Below are positions 1 through 11,376 of a stretch of DNA of 64,000 nucleotides, in pieces; position 1 is the first letter of the stretch, and the number at the start of each line of letters is the position of its first letter. Both the position numbers and the translations under genes were made by a program. Source of the DNA: Gigaspora rosea (Eukaryota > Glomeromycota > Glomeromycetes > Diversisporales > Gigasporaceae); contig QKWP01001157.1 of the NCBI GenBank assembly GCA_003550325.1, forward strand, positions 62,001-126,000. Direction: 5' to 3'. The notes under the pieces were generated by a model. That model was not told where the DNA came from and did no database searches. It worked only from the letters and a program-made list of their open reading frames with translations.

Positions 1-741
1 ATATCACAGGTATAATTATGGGTTTAGTAAGTCATACTTGTTTCTCATTCTTTCTAAGATAAAAACCATCTTCCATTTACAATTCATTTTATTTGAAGTA
101 CTATCACAGTGCAAATCTATATCTTCAGCCTTATTTGGTTGTCAAATTCCTGCTTTCCAGCAATTATAGGTGGGTCCGTATTATTTCGCCAACAATCACT
201 TCACCGACATAACATTTTACCGACAAATACTCACCGACAAGTTCATTTTACTGACAGTTTGTTTCACTGAAGTTCATTTCACTGACAAGTTTTTTTTCAA
301 AAAGCACCCTAACTTTAACCCTAATTCTACCTAATTCTACCCTGACCCTAACGACAATGACCAGAATTACTTTGTCGGTGAAATGAGCCTCGGTGAAATA
401 AACTGTTGGTAAAATGAACGTGTCGGTGAATAATTGTCAGTGAAATGTTATATCGGTGAAGTGATTGTCGATTAATTGATTGCCACCCATTATAGGTATG
501 CTGACAAACAATAGACTTATTAGCAGGGTCAAGATCCTTATGGCTTTTATTAGCAACAAACCTATTTTGCTTGGCAAATGAATCAACAGCAGCTTGAACA
601 TGATTCCTCATTAAATAAATGCCCAACTTCTAACACTGGCTTATTAACATCTACATTATGGTTGTTAGTATCCATATTATTATCTTCAAAATCCACTAAG
701 TAATTTTACACATTATCTTCATAATCAGTTAAATGTTCCAT
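1..741 (-). pseudogene. FAR1-like DNA-binding protein (MULE-derived), broken, runs off the left edge
   Basis: Reading the minus strand from an ATG at 741 gives an acidic N-terminus (MEHLTDYEDNV, then a stop), then after a frame change HVQAAVDSFAKQNRFVANKS and KDLDPANKSIVCQHTY. The frame resumes on the far side of the MITE at 172-488 with NCWKAGI, a stop, then QPNKAEDIDLHCDST and a C-x-W (CKW) segment. This order matches the FAR1-type zinc-binding domain of MULE transposases and their domesticated relatives (RRRTYxCWKAG core), which bind DNA. At least two nonsense codons, one frameshift and the 317-base insertion make it a pseudogene. Another FAR1/MULE relic lies at 53-56 kb. Family assignment is by motif recognition; I have not aligned it. 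Confidence 0.6.
172..488. mobile_element. 317-base MULE-like MITE, copy 1
   Basis: The element begins GGGTCCG and ends GCCACCC, and is nearly palindromic. Its arms are built from repeats of a CACCGACA / TGTCGGTG motif around a core rich in CCCTAA-like words. It is flanked by a perfect 9-base target duplication ATTATAGGT (163-171 and 489-497). Nine-base duplications and long terminal inverted repeats are typical of Mutator-like elements. It sits inside the FAR1-like gene; deleting it plus one duplication restores the reading frame there. The reverse-complement copy at 5404-5720 has the same length. Confidence 0.85.
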
Positions 742-1391
742 TAACCTTGTTACTAAGTTGAAAGAAAACAAGGTCATTAGTTAGTATGGTTTTACATAAG
801 AATTGAACATGCAAGAAAATCAACAATAAAAGTTAAAGCAAAAAAAATATGCGAAGAAAGATATAGATAAATAAAAAAGAAATACAGTATAAAGGTAAAG
901 AGTTTGAATTCGAATGTGAAATGCTGGGATGCAAGTTGTGAATTCGAATGTGGAATAGTGAAACATATAAAAAGAATAAAAAAAATTTTAGATTATTAAT
1001 AAACTATATCTGTATGACGCGAAACATTTGTCACTATCGAAATTGGGAGAGCGTCAGATTAGAGGGCCAGATTTAGTCAGCGATAGTGAACAAGAGAAGG
1101 AATACATAAGGTCATGTTATAAATATACTCAAAGGTATTCAAGAGAAACGATACAAAAATAAGTGAAATCCAAGAGATACGACATAATAACATTCATTAA
1201 TGAAACATTATTATAAAGGAGGAATCATTAAGATAATATCTAACGTTATCTAATACCTAATATGCTTTATTATTTATGAGGGACAGAATCTCCTAATATG
1301 ATCTCTAATCTAATGTCATAATCTAAATCTGATCTGATTAATGATTAATTATCTTATTAATGATCTGTACATGAAGAGCGAACACATCGTA
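742..1391. other. AT-rich intergenic DNA
   Basis: No convincing coding sequence on either strand. A short inverted motif (CACTATCG near 1032, CGATAGTG near 1080) could form a hairpin. The rest is low-complexity A/T sequence. Confidence 0.5.
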
Positions 1392-1475
1392 CTTAGGCAG
1401 TTTGAAGTTAATTTTTCGGTTAACATCATCCCCCTCTTCCCCAACGGCCCTCCCGGTAAAATGAACATATGAAAA
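1392..1475. repeat. Solo terminal repeat of the AGGCC MITE family
   Basis: The words TTTGAAGTTAATTTTTC and GTTAACATCA match the terminal inverted repeat of the complete MITE at 3057-3225. No opposite end was found nearby, so this is probably a truncated copy. Confidence 0.5.
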
Positions 1476-1802
1476 AAAAATAAAAAAAAATCAAATATTT
1501 TCATTATTTAGAATATATAAATTCGATTTATTACTTCGTGCATGAGATATTACTAGTATATATTAAGCATTTATAAAGTGACTGGCGTATGTACATAGCT
1601 CTATATGTGGGGCGCCTAAAGCAGAGCTGAATCACGTGACACCCGACCAATCAAATTAGAAATTTGATGTTTTCGGTGAAGCAAACAAGAATGAGAAACG
1701 AAAACCTTGAAAAATACAAAAAAACGACAGTCTAAACCTACCTTGGTGTGTTAATTAAAAATGTGGAAGGCAATTTTGTTTATATATTACTACCTAAATC
1801 TA

Positions 1803-2366
1803 TCTAAGGCTGTTTGAAGCTATTTTTTCAGGGGACACTTGAAGAAGAGTGAACCCAGTGATTACCACGAATTGTGTCACCCTCGATATAATCACCTGAA
1901 AATTTTGATTTGTCAGAAGTGCATAAACAAAAATCAGATAATACGGTCTATATGCTGCATAAATCGCATTCTTGATTCTATATAAAAAGACCTTATAACT
2001 ATATCAAAAAATTGACCCTAAACCTAACCCTAACCCTAACCACGAGATAAAAAACTTTTTTTTTGTTAATGGTTTTATAGATGCTTTTGCTTCGTGGTTA
2101 GGGTTAGGGTTAGGCAAAAAATTTTTTGTTAGTGGTCGTGGTTAGGGTTAGGGACGGCCGTTTATAGCATTTGATTGTTTGATTATGTAGTGTCAATTGG
2201 TTACACAAAATTCGAAAATTTTAAAAAATCCTGATTTCATAAATGTCACCTGATATTTGTTTACATTTTTGGCCAATCAAAATTATAAGTGTTTATATCG
2301 AGGGTAATACATTTCGTGATCATCACTGGGTTCACTCTTCTTAAAACTACCCTTTTTCAGTTAACG
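1803..2366. repeat. Fold-back element with internal telomere-like blocks
   Basis: Two arms of about 100 bases (about 1823-1930 and 2255-2362) are imperfect reverse complements, sharing AAGAGTGAACCCAGTGAT and CCCTCGATATAA. Between them lie CCCTAA repeats at 2016-2041 and TTAGGG-type repeats at 2096-2114 and 2140-2153, in opposite orientations. The left end (GTTTGAAGCTATTTTTTCAG) resembles the AGGCC MITE terminus. The whole structure could form a very long hairpin. Confidence 0.6.
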
Positions 2367-3056
2367 TATAAAAAAAGTAAAAATTAAAAAAATAAAATAC
2401 CCTAAATTAAGATTAATTCAGGCCGAAATTCGAAATATTTCTCTGTTGTTATTTCGCGGTTATACGGCAAATAAAAATAAAACAATAATTTAAAATAAAA
2501 AAATAATTTAAATAAAAAAAATAATTTAAAATAAAGTAAAATACAATAAAATAAAAACGAAATAAAAAAAATAAATATAATTTAAAAAAAAACATAAAAT
2601 AAATAAAAAATAAATAAATAAGAACAAATTTTAGCTCCTACTTAGCTGTCCTCTCATATATGTTTATTTAAGTTTGTGATGAAACGATTCAAGAAAAACT
2701 ACTGAAGATAGAGCCTCCTAAGTGTTTTTTATTCGATTTTGAAGAGCTAGAGAACTAATTAGTAAGAAATGTTTGAATAAACATTTTTATCGGAAATAAA
2801 AATTACAAACCTATTATTCGAATTGATACTTTTTTACATTAATTTTTAAGCCATCCGAGTAGTGATTTATTTCATTCAATGAGGGACAAAATTTGCTCAA
2901 CCAATAGGAACTTGGGAACCCAAAATTCCGATCTGTGATCGCATACATATTTTTTAAAACAGTTCCGATCACTAGATCACGAGAATTTTGGCTGTAAAAA
3001 TTGTACGTACGTACGAAGTTCTTTTTCTCTGATGATACATTATATAATTAATTAAT
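2367..3056. other. Low-complexity AT-rich DNA
   Basis: 2370-2640 is almost entirely A-rich with AATAAA words. 2930-3010 carries a short inverted GATC-rich motif related to 18000-18080. No coding signal is seen. Confidence 0.5.
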
Positions 3057-3225
3057 TAAGGCCGTTTGAAGTTAATTTTTCAGTTAACATCACCCCCGGC
3101 TGAAGTCTCCCCCAAAAATGAACATCAATAAATGTTCGTTTCATATGTTTGTTTCATTTTATCCCCCTCACCCCGAGAGTCCTGGAAAGGTGATGTTAAC
3201 CGAAGAATCAACTTCAAACGGCCTT
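3057..3225. mobile_element. AGGCC-family MITE with TA duplication
   Basis: The ends are inverted repeats of about 38 bases (AGGCCGTTTGAAGTT at the outside, GTTAACATCACC inside) with a mismatch every few bases. The element is bounded by TA on both sides, as expected for Tc1/mariner-type insertion. Total length is about 169 bases with no coding capacity. The same outer logic, AGGCC followed by AAGTTAATTTTT, recurs at 48276-48452 and, more diverged, at 40853-41226. Confidence 0.75.
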
Positions 3226-3469
3226 ATATACATGTTTCGACATACATAATCCCTATGAAAACTCGATACACGGGAATGCATGTAAAAATACGAAACTGTA
3301 TGCGAGTAAGCACGGGTTTCATAATCACTGCACGGAAACTGCACGGAAACTGATCATCCAAAAAATTTAATACACGTTATCACACGAAATATTGAAATCC
3401 GTGCACTATCTTGCATAGTATTATAACCATTTATTGACGTGTATTAATCTTAATGATCACATAATTTCT

Positions 3470-4060
3470 GTGCACTAACGTGACAATCATTAAGATTCTT
3501 AACGATCATAAATTTCGTGCACTAACGTGCACAATCGTTAAGATTCTTAACGATCATAATTTTCGTGCACTGACATGCATAATCGTTATGATTCTTAAAC
3601 GATCATAATCATAATTTTCGTGCTTTGACGTGCACAATCGTTAAGATTCTTAACGAAAGTTTCAGTTCACTGACGTAACGATCATCACAATCGTTAAGGT
3701 TCTTAACGATCATTTCTGTACAAAATGTATGATCATCACAATCGTTAAGACTCCTTAACGCATAATTTCACAATCGTTAAGATTCTTAACGATCATAATT
3801 TTTGTGCATGATATCACAATTGTCACAATTGTTAAGATCCTTAACGATCATAATTTCATGTACTAACATGATGATCATTAAGATCCTTAACGATCATAAT
3901 TCCGTGCATTAACGTGATGATCGTTAAGATTCTTAATGATTATAAATTCCGTGCATTGACGCGCACAAAAACATTTATTTTGTTGTTTTTTTTTTTTTTT
4001 TTTTTTTTTTTGCACTTATCAATAATAATTTCCGTGCATTGACGCGCACAAATTACATTT
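3470..4060. repeat. Hairpin-forming tandem satellite, about 50-base unit
   Basis: About ten imperfect units carry AATCGTTAAGATTCTTAACG and CGTGCACTGACGTGCACA. Each unit contains two small palindromes, so each can fold on itself. Units diverge toward 3950, where poly-T tracts begin (3984-4011, and again 4084-4102). Confidence 0.8.
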
Positions 4061-4589
4061 GATTTGTAAGCAAATAAATATTGCTTTTTTTTTTTTTTTT
4101 TTACTCTTATCATTTTTATCATCTTATATTTTTTTATAATTTTTTTTTTTTACAACTCATTAATTTTTATATAATTTTTTTTAGTTATTGTCATTGTTTA
4201 AACCATCCTTTAGAGTTATTGCCTTGGAAGCTACTCTTTTGGAATCACTATCATTTTTGGTGTATGTTTTTCATCATTTTTGGTGGTATCGCAGCTTTAT
4301 TTTTTTTTACTATTATTTTTTTCTTTTATTTTTTATCTCTCTGTATATTATTGCATTTTAGCCTCTCCCTTGAGTTACTGCCATTGGAGTTGCCACAATC
4401 GGAGTTGTCCCTATTGGAGTTATTTCTAGAGTAGTCATTTCGATTTTTTTTTTAAACCTTTCATTTTGGTACTATTACTTTGTTTTTTTTTCGATATTAT
4501 TAGTTGCTGGGTTATTTTTAAAGTCGGTAGTTTTAGTAATTAGAAGTATTTTCTTATTCGCATGTAAATTATTAAATTAAACTATTTGT

Positions 4590-4712
4590 ATTATAAAATT
4601 TAATTAATAAAATAATTAAATAATTAAGTTATTTAATAAAATACAAAATTTAGTTAATAAAACTTATAAAATTTAGTTAATAAAATAATAAAATTTAGTT
4701 AATAAAATAATG
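4590..4712. repeat. Short AT tandem repeat
   Basis: Repeats of about 20 bases based on AAAATTTAGTTAATAAAATA, imperfect, five to six copies. Confidence 0.7.
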
Positions 4713-5403
4713 CATATACGATATATGTTATTATGTATATATGTATGGACATATGCTATTATATGTTACCTGCACGTAAATATGCACGAGACAATGCACG
4801 AGAAAACACATAAAATTGCACGTAAGTATGTGCAGCATTGCACGGAATCCGCGCCCTTTTACGTGCCATGAACTTGCTTTCCCGTGCATTGTCCCGTGTA
4901 TATCTACGTGCAGGTTTGTGTGGTCACGTATTCAAACTTTTCCGTGTATTTCAGTATTATTCCGTGCTGTAATTTCTCATAGGGAATTAATTAAACTACA
5001 CAATTGTCGGTTTAACTTCCTTCCGTCTTACACAATTAATTCGTCCTTGAGATATGCTATTCTTTCAACACCTATAAACTTAATCATACTGTGTGAGGGG
5101 CGAGACATAATATTTAAATGCTTCATGTTCGTTCGTCCCTGAACGAAGCAATAATATTTCGTACATAATTGATCTGTGTACAAAAGCAATGGCGTGATAA
5201 GGTGAAAGAGTAATTCGTTCTATGATTAAGTAAGGCTGTTGTGACGCGTCGAATGTCTATATTACTAAGGATATATAAGTAATAGGAGCAACAAGTGTTA
5301 CAGAAGTACGATCGAATGTAACAATGATCGACTAAATGAAGCAGGGGCAGAATAAAGAAATGCTGTGATTCTGAGGCGCAGAAATATTATTATAGTAACA
5401 ACG

Positions 5404-5720
5404 GGGTGGCAATCAATTAATCGACAATCACTTCACCGACATAACATTTCACCGACAATTATTCACCGACACGTTCATTTTACCGACAGTTTATTTCACC
5501 GAAGCTCATTTCACCGACAAAGTAATTCTGGTCATTGTCGTTAGGGTCAGGGTAGAATTAGGTAGAATTAGGGCTAAAGTTAGGGTGCTTTTTGAAAAAA
5601 AAGTTGTCGGTGAAATGAACTTCGGTGAAACAAACTGTCGGTAAAATGGACTTGTCGGTGAGTATTTGTCGGTAAAATGTTATGTCGGTGAAGTGATTGT
5701 CGGCGAAATAATACGAACCC
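5404..5720. mobile_element. 317-base MULE-like MITE, copy 2 (opposite orientation)
   Basis: Reverse complement of the element at 172-488, starting GGGTGGCAATC and ending ATACGAACCC. The length is again exactly 317 bases. A perfect 9-base duplication GTAACAACG flanks it (5395-5403 and 5721-5729). Two independent perfect duplications establish the termini and show both insertions are young. The flanks (4985-5403) show no gene. Confidence 0.88.
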
Positions 5721-6781
5721 GTAACAACGTATCCGTATATATTAGGCACGTGACAACGGTGATTATCACCACGGTGATTCGTAGTAATTTTCTTTATTGT
5801 TGACTTCGAATTTCATAATTTAACCAAGTTTTAATTAATTGTTATTTCCACCAATAAAATTCAAATGACCCAATAGGTCATTTCATTCTTTAAATGACCC
5901 AATGACCAGTCATTGGTCATTTGAGTCATTTGGGCCATTTCAGGTCATTTAACATCACTGGCTAACATAGGTTTGATTTTTTAGTTGAGTTACCGCCTAG
6001 TACGTACGTGTGTATTTACATACGCAGATACTTCGTACTCCGTTCCTGGTAAATGAATTACAATAATGGTAGTGGATAATTTTTTAATGAGCATAGGATA
6101 ATAATATAATGTATTACAACATTCAAATGGGCCATTGTAAATTTTCTAAATAGAGTATTCAAGTAGCATAATCATAATTGTTTACAAAGTTTTGTACATA
6201 CGTCATACGTACCGCCCACCCGATTTGGAAATCACACTTTTTATTTCATCACATCGATTTACACGAACAGGGTGTAACGTTAAAATTAAAAAATTAATCT
6301 TTTTTTAAAAAAATCGCTTTTATCTTGAATTTTTCTTATAAACTAACATCAGCGTTCTAACAAAAAAATTTCTTTGTGAAATTTAAGTATAGTTTCTTCT
6401 TTTAAATCGCTAATCTTACCTTAACACTAACCCTATCATTAATTGACGGTATTTCTTTAAAAAACAATATAAATATTACAAATATAAACAGTGAATATCA
6501 TTTTCATTTTGAGCGGGGTACATAGATGTATTCTGTTTGTTTATTTGATGTATATGATAATTTTTAATCAAAAATTTTCTATTTTTACATACAAATAAAC
6601 ATCGAAACGGAAACAGTACAAAAAACACTTGTTCGGAAAACTGATTCCATTCGAACAATTCTGGAAACAACCATTTTTTTCAGGGTAGTTGTATCACCAG
6701 TATTAAATACTGAAATATCTATATAAATCATATGTAATCGTACGTATACCGTATTGTATTAATCTACTATATACTTCAATT
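5721..6781. promoter_or_regulatory. Upstream region of the kinase-TPR gene
   Basis: 5865-5960 holds clustered AATGACC/GGTCATT words in both orientations, which could form small hairpins. From about 6275 the sequence is shared with copy B (from 29613). CTATATAAATC at 6718-6728 is a possible TATA-like element about 55 bases before the ATG at 6782. No gene is visible in this interval. Confidence 0.3.
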
Positions 6782-9700
6782 ATGGATTGGTTCAAAATTG
6801 CTATTGAACAAAATTTTATTACATTATTTGAGTATGATTCTTTTCAGGATTGGAAAAAAGTTGGCAGTGGAGGGTTCGGCAACGTACATTGTGCTTACTC
6901 AAAGGATATTGAAAAAACTGTAGCATTAAAGAGCTTACATTATGATCCAGCTAATGATACAGAGGATGGATTTATTAAAGAAGTATTAATCGTTTTTATT
7001 ATATGGGGTCTGTTCCTTGAAAATCAAGTTTTGATCATATGATTTACTATGTCCCGTAAGGTCATTTTCAAGGAATAGACCCATATGTCAGTGTGTTACT
7101 ATTCGCACCATGAATATTTGCGTTATTTAGGATTCTACTAATTATCACCACGAAATATCTTAATGCTTGCTCATCAAATTATAATGGAGATATTAAATAG
7201 AATATAAATCAAATCTATTAAATAGTAAAATATAGAATCTTTTCACAGATGCTGCAATATATGATATATAATTTGATTAGTAACATTAAGATAACTGTGT
7301 TTTCTATATATTACAACACCAGCAGGGAGCAGTCAAATTTCGAATATAGACAAATTATTCATTATATATTTAGGATTAGGGCAGTTAATTAAATGTAAAA
7401 TTGCATCGCCAACATATGTTTACATTGCCCTTTTCATATACTGTAATTTATATTTTATCATAATCTGTATATCGATACGTAATGTTAGCCATTCCTGGAA
7501 TTTTGAACTACATGAAACAGCATTCAAATGCTATTATTTTGTATGGCGCGAATAATAGAACCCATATAATATTTAAATAAGGTCATACATAAAAAATGGC
7601 TAATTGTCCGAAGGATACTACAGGTAGAACAATAGTACACTCAATATGTAGTGTTAGCAAATTTTAAATTCTGATTGGATAGATCAGGTATAACTTTAAA
7701 AAAAAAATCAAAACAACAGAAACTGATGCTTGTTGGTTAGCATAAAAAACTCGATTTTATATTTGTCTATAACAGTTAAAATTTTGCAAAATTAAGAAAT
7801 TTAATTGGTCAAAAATTTTTTGACTAATCAAATTGAATAATTTTGGCTAATGAGTCAAATGTAACCTCTGTTGTTATTATTCGGGGTTCGGTGCGAATAG
7901 TAACATAAAGTAGTGACCATTAATATTATGTTATTTACAGCTCTCTTTTGTTTACGTTATGTTTCTATAATATACTTTAAGATTAAAAACATTAACAAAG
8001 TCGCGCATCATGACAATGTAATAAGGTTCTTCTGAATCACACAAGGTAGGTCAAGTTATATCATAAACTTTATCAAATACTATAACTGATTGTTATTAAT
8101 GTTAATTTCGTGTAAATTAGATCCAAAAACTGAAACAAACTATATGATTCTTCAATTCGCTAATAACGGTGACCTTCAGTACTATTTACGTAATCATTTT
8201 TTGGAATTAGATTGGACAACTAAAATTAGAATGGCTAAAGAAATTTCTAGTGGGATTAATTACTTACATAAAGCAAATATTGTTCATCGTGATCTTGTAA
8301 GATGTGATACTTTTTTTTGATAAATTATTATTATTTTCATTTCATTTATTATATACATACTAATATTATTTTAGCATGATAAAAATGTATTAGTGCATGA
8401 CGGTAGAATGATTATTACAGATTTTGGCTTAGCTAAATCATTAGAAAATGATACAAAATCTGTTCATGGCGGAACATGTGCCTTTTCCGATCCAGAATAT
8501 CTCAAAAACCAATTCTCATACAAACGACATAAAAATTCTGATATTTATAGTCTTGGTGTTCTTTTCTGGGAGCTATCAAGTGGAGTACCTCCTTTTAAAA
8601 ACATAGAACTTGCAGACATAGTTCAGAAAGTAATCTCTGGTGAAAGAGAAAAACCAATTGATGGAACACCAATGTATTTTATGAAACTTTACCATGATGC
8701 TTGGAATAATGATCCGAATTTACGCCCTAACATTGCTGAAATCCGTCATAAATTAAATAATATACAAATAGCTCCAGTTTATCATAGTAATCAAAATATT
8801 AATGCAGATGTTTCATCGATAGGTAAGTTATTTATTGTATATAATAAGTACAGGAATTTTGTGTTTTCTATTACAGTATTATAGTAATAACAGCCTATTT
8901 ACATTTACAGAACAATTACTTAATCAATTGCAAAATGTCAATCAAGAATATTCAAGTCAGCATTCTGAAAATTATCTTTCTTTAGGATTAGCTGAATTAT
9001 TAGAAGGTAATTCAAATGATGCAATTTTATTAAGAAATCGTGGAATAGCATATAATAAGTTAGGTAGATACGATGAGGCTCTTGTATATTTAACTAACTC
9101 ATTAAAAATTGAGCCAGAGGATACCTTTGTATTAAAAATTCGTGCAGGAGTTTATATGTTATTGTGCAGATTTGAAGAAGCAATTGCAGATTTTAATCAT
9201 TATTTAAAAATTGTTCCTAATGATGCTGAGGTGTTAGGATTTCGTGAGGCTGCTTATCGAATGATAGGAAGATATGATGAAGCACTTGTAGACTCAAATA
9301 GATTATTGGCAATTAATCCAAATGATGCAGTTTCATTAGGTGTTCGTGGAGAAGTATACTATAATTTAGGTAGATACGAAGAATCACTTGCAGATTTAAG
9401 TCGATCATTAAAAATTGATCCAAATAATGCAGAGGCATTAAGTACGCGTGGACAAATTTATTTCAGAATGAATAGATATGAAGAGTCACTTGCAGATTTA
9501 ACTAATTCATTAAAAATTAAGCCTGATCATTTAAATACGTTAGGACTCCGTGGAATCATTTATTTCTCGATGAAGAGATATGAAGAAGCTCTTATAGATT
9601 TAAATAAATTTGAAGAAATTGAACAAAATGAGACAGTTACATTAAAATCTCATGATCCAACATATTACGAAATGGACAAAGAATCGCCATTACAAGTGGC

Positions 9701-10223
9701 AGTAAAATTTCGTGATTTACCCTATTATAAGGGCAGCTATGATGAATCACAAGAATCACCATTAGAATTGACATTAAGATGCCGTGGTTCGACTTATTAT
9801 GAGATGGGCAGATATGAGGAATCACTTTCAGATTTTAATAAAGCATTAAAAATTAGACCAAATTCTGAATTCGCATTGCTTGGCCGTGGAAAAACCTATC
9901 GCAAGATGAATAGATTTGAAGAATCACTTGTAGATTTAAATAAATTATTAGAAATCAAACCAAATGATTCGTTTTCATTACAAGAACGCGGAATAACCTA
10001 TCGCATGATGAAAAGATATGAAGAATCACTTGATGACTTAAATGAATCATTAAAAATTAACCAATATAATTCATTTGCATTAGGAGAACGTGGAGCAACC
10101 TATCGCATGATGAATAGATATGAAGAATCACTTGCAGATTTAAATAGATCATTAGAAATTGATCCAAATAATGAATTTACATTAAAGCAATGTGGAGAAG
10201 TGCTTAAACTTTTAAAGAAATAA
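6782..10223 (+). CDS. Kinase-TPR fusion protein, one in-frame stop (copy A)
   Basis: Five exons are proposed: 6782-6982, 7982-8045, 8121-8296, 8375-8822 and 8911-10223. All join in phase and give 733 codons. The N-terminal part is a tyrosine-kinase-like domain with glycine loop GSGGFG (28-33), VALK lysine K50, HRDL at 144-147, DFG at 163-165 and a DPE motif at 186-188. Residues about 315-733 form ten or so 34-residue TPRs (RYEESLADLNxSLKI pattern), with one degenerate unit in the middle. TPRs normally bind partner proteins, so the product is probably an intracellular signalling kinase with a scaffold tail. One lesion is visible: TGA at 8033-8035 (codon 85, FF*ITQ), where copy B has GGA (glycine). 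That makes it a young pseudogene or a sequencing error. Intron 1 is unusually long (999 bases) and contains a 77-base MITE. Confidence 0.8.
7006..7082. mobile_element. 77-base MITE in intron 1
   Basis: Ends are GGGTCTGTTCCTTGAAAAT and its near-perfect inverted copy ending AATAGACCC. A 5-base duplication ATATG flanks it (7001-7005 and 7083-7087). Copy B has a single ATATG at this place and no element, which serves as the unoccupied site. It has no coding capacity. Confidence 0.85.
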
Positions 10224-11368
10224 TTAGATTTTAAATCGGTCATTAAAAGACGAATGAGATTTAAGCATTTAATTTGCAGAATATAAGCTACGAATTTTAA
10301 ATTGTTACAAACGAATAATATTTTATATCATATTATCTCTTTCTTTTTTTATTTGTTTCACATTATCAGGTTAAATAATAAATATTATTTGTCATAATAC
10401 TACCCTCTTTTATATTATGCATTATCAAATTTTATCAATTTTATTAACCAACTAATGATGCTATTAAAAGGTAAAATGGGAATTGATTAATAAAACTAGT
10501 CTTTGATACTTTTGGTTAATTTTAAGTTTTAAAATATTGTTCTGCTTATATGATTTAATTATACTTTTTATTTTATATTAACTATATTAATTTAGTAAAT
10601 TATTGAGGATGGTTAATTTAAAAAAAAACTTTAAAAATGATGTTCTAAAAATTGATCAAAAGTATTAAATTAGATTGAATGTTTAATAAATAAATAAATT
10701 TCATAGTATTCAAAATTATGCAACCATTTTATGAAGTAATTATTTTCAAAAATAAATTTACAAGCAAACAAATTGTTTTTTTAAAAACACAAATTATCCA
10801 TTGAAGACTGGATTTTCTAGTCTATTACCCAAATAGCACAGGCAAAACAGTACTATTTTATAGAGCAGGTGCTTTATTCATTATGCATTTAAATTATTTT
10901 TGATATTTAAAATATTTAATTGTTTGACTTTGAAATTTCTAAATAAAATAAAATCTTGTCTAAGTTTTTAAATGCTGTAATTAAAGTATCAATCTAAAAG
11001 GTCTAAAATAGTTATGCAAAATGTTAATTGTATTCTTTAATTCCTATATTATCTGCTTGAAACTTGCAAATATAAATGAGATGCCTATAGCAAAAGATAT
11101 TTAGACAAACAAATTAGATTTAAGATTTTTATATAATAACTATCTAACTATCATTATTTTTATGAAAACAATTTTTAGTTGTTAATTTGTGATTTACCTA
11201 ATAACCAGTAAAAAAACATAGTAAACTGTAAGAAATTTACTATTATTTTTTGCCTTTTTCAAAATCTAGAGTTTCCTAAAGAACAAATTGATTTTCTACT
11301 AAGTAAACCTTCCTTCTCATTAAGAAAAATTGTAAAGGAGAGAATCTCATCATAATGGCAGTTATATT
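10224..11368. other. Intergenic DNA shared with copy B
   Basis: 3' flank of the kinase-TPR gene, AT-rich, colinear with 33493-35373 apart from insertions in copy B. No coding, RNA or repeat signal of its own was seen. Confidence 0.5.
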
Positions 11369-11376
11369 ATTAAAAT

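Larger units (their letters stand above)
3251..4984. mobile_element. Probable long non-autonomous element with CCCTATGA ends
   Basis: The left end reads CCCTATGAAAA and the right end TTTCTCATAGGG, flanked by AAT on both sides (3248-3250 and 4985-4987). The subterminal zones carry many CACGG and GTGCA words. The 281-base element at 23895-24175 has the same CCCTATGA termini, a 3-base duplication and CACGG-rich interior, which suggests one PIF/Harbinger-like family. The interior is a hairpin satellite plus poly-T and low-complexity DNA. No transposase was seen. The terminal repeat is only about 11 bases, so the boundary call is moderate. Confidence 0.5.

Noticed and set aside
4081..4434. 117-codon plus frame rich in F
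   Set aside because: Poly-T low-complexity DNA; no motif or codon structure.
9637..9825. Minus-strand frame opposite the TPR array
   Set aside because: Shadow of the repetitive TPR coding sequence.
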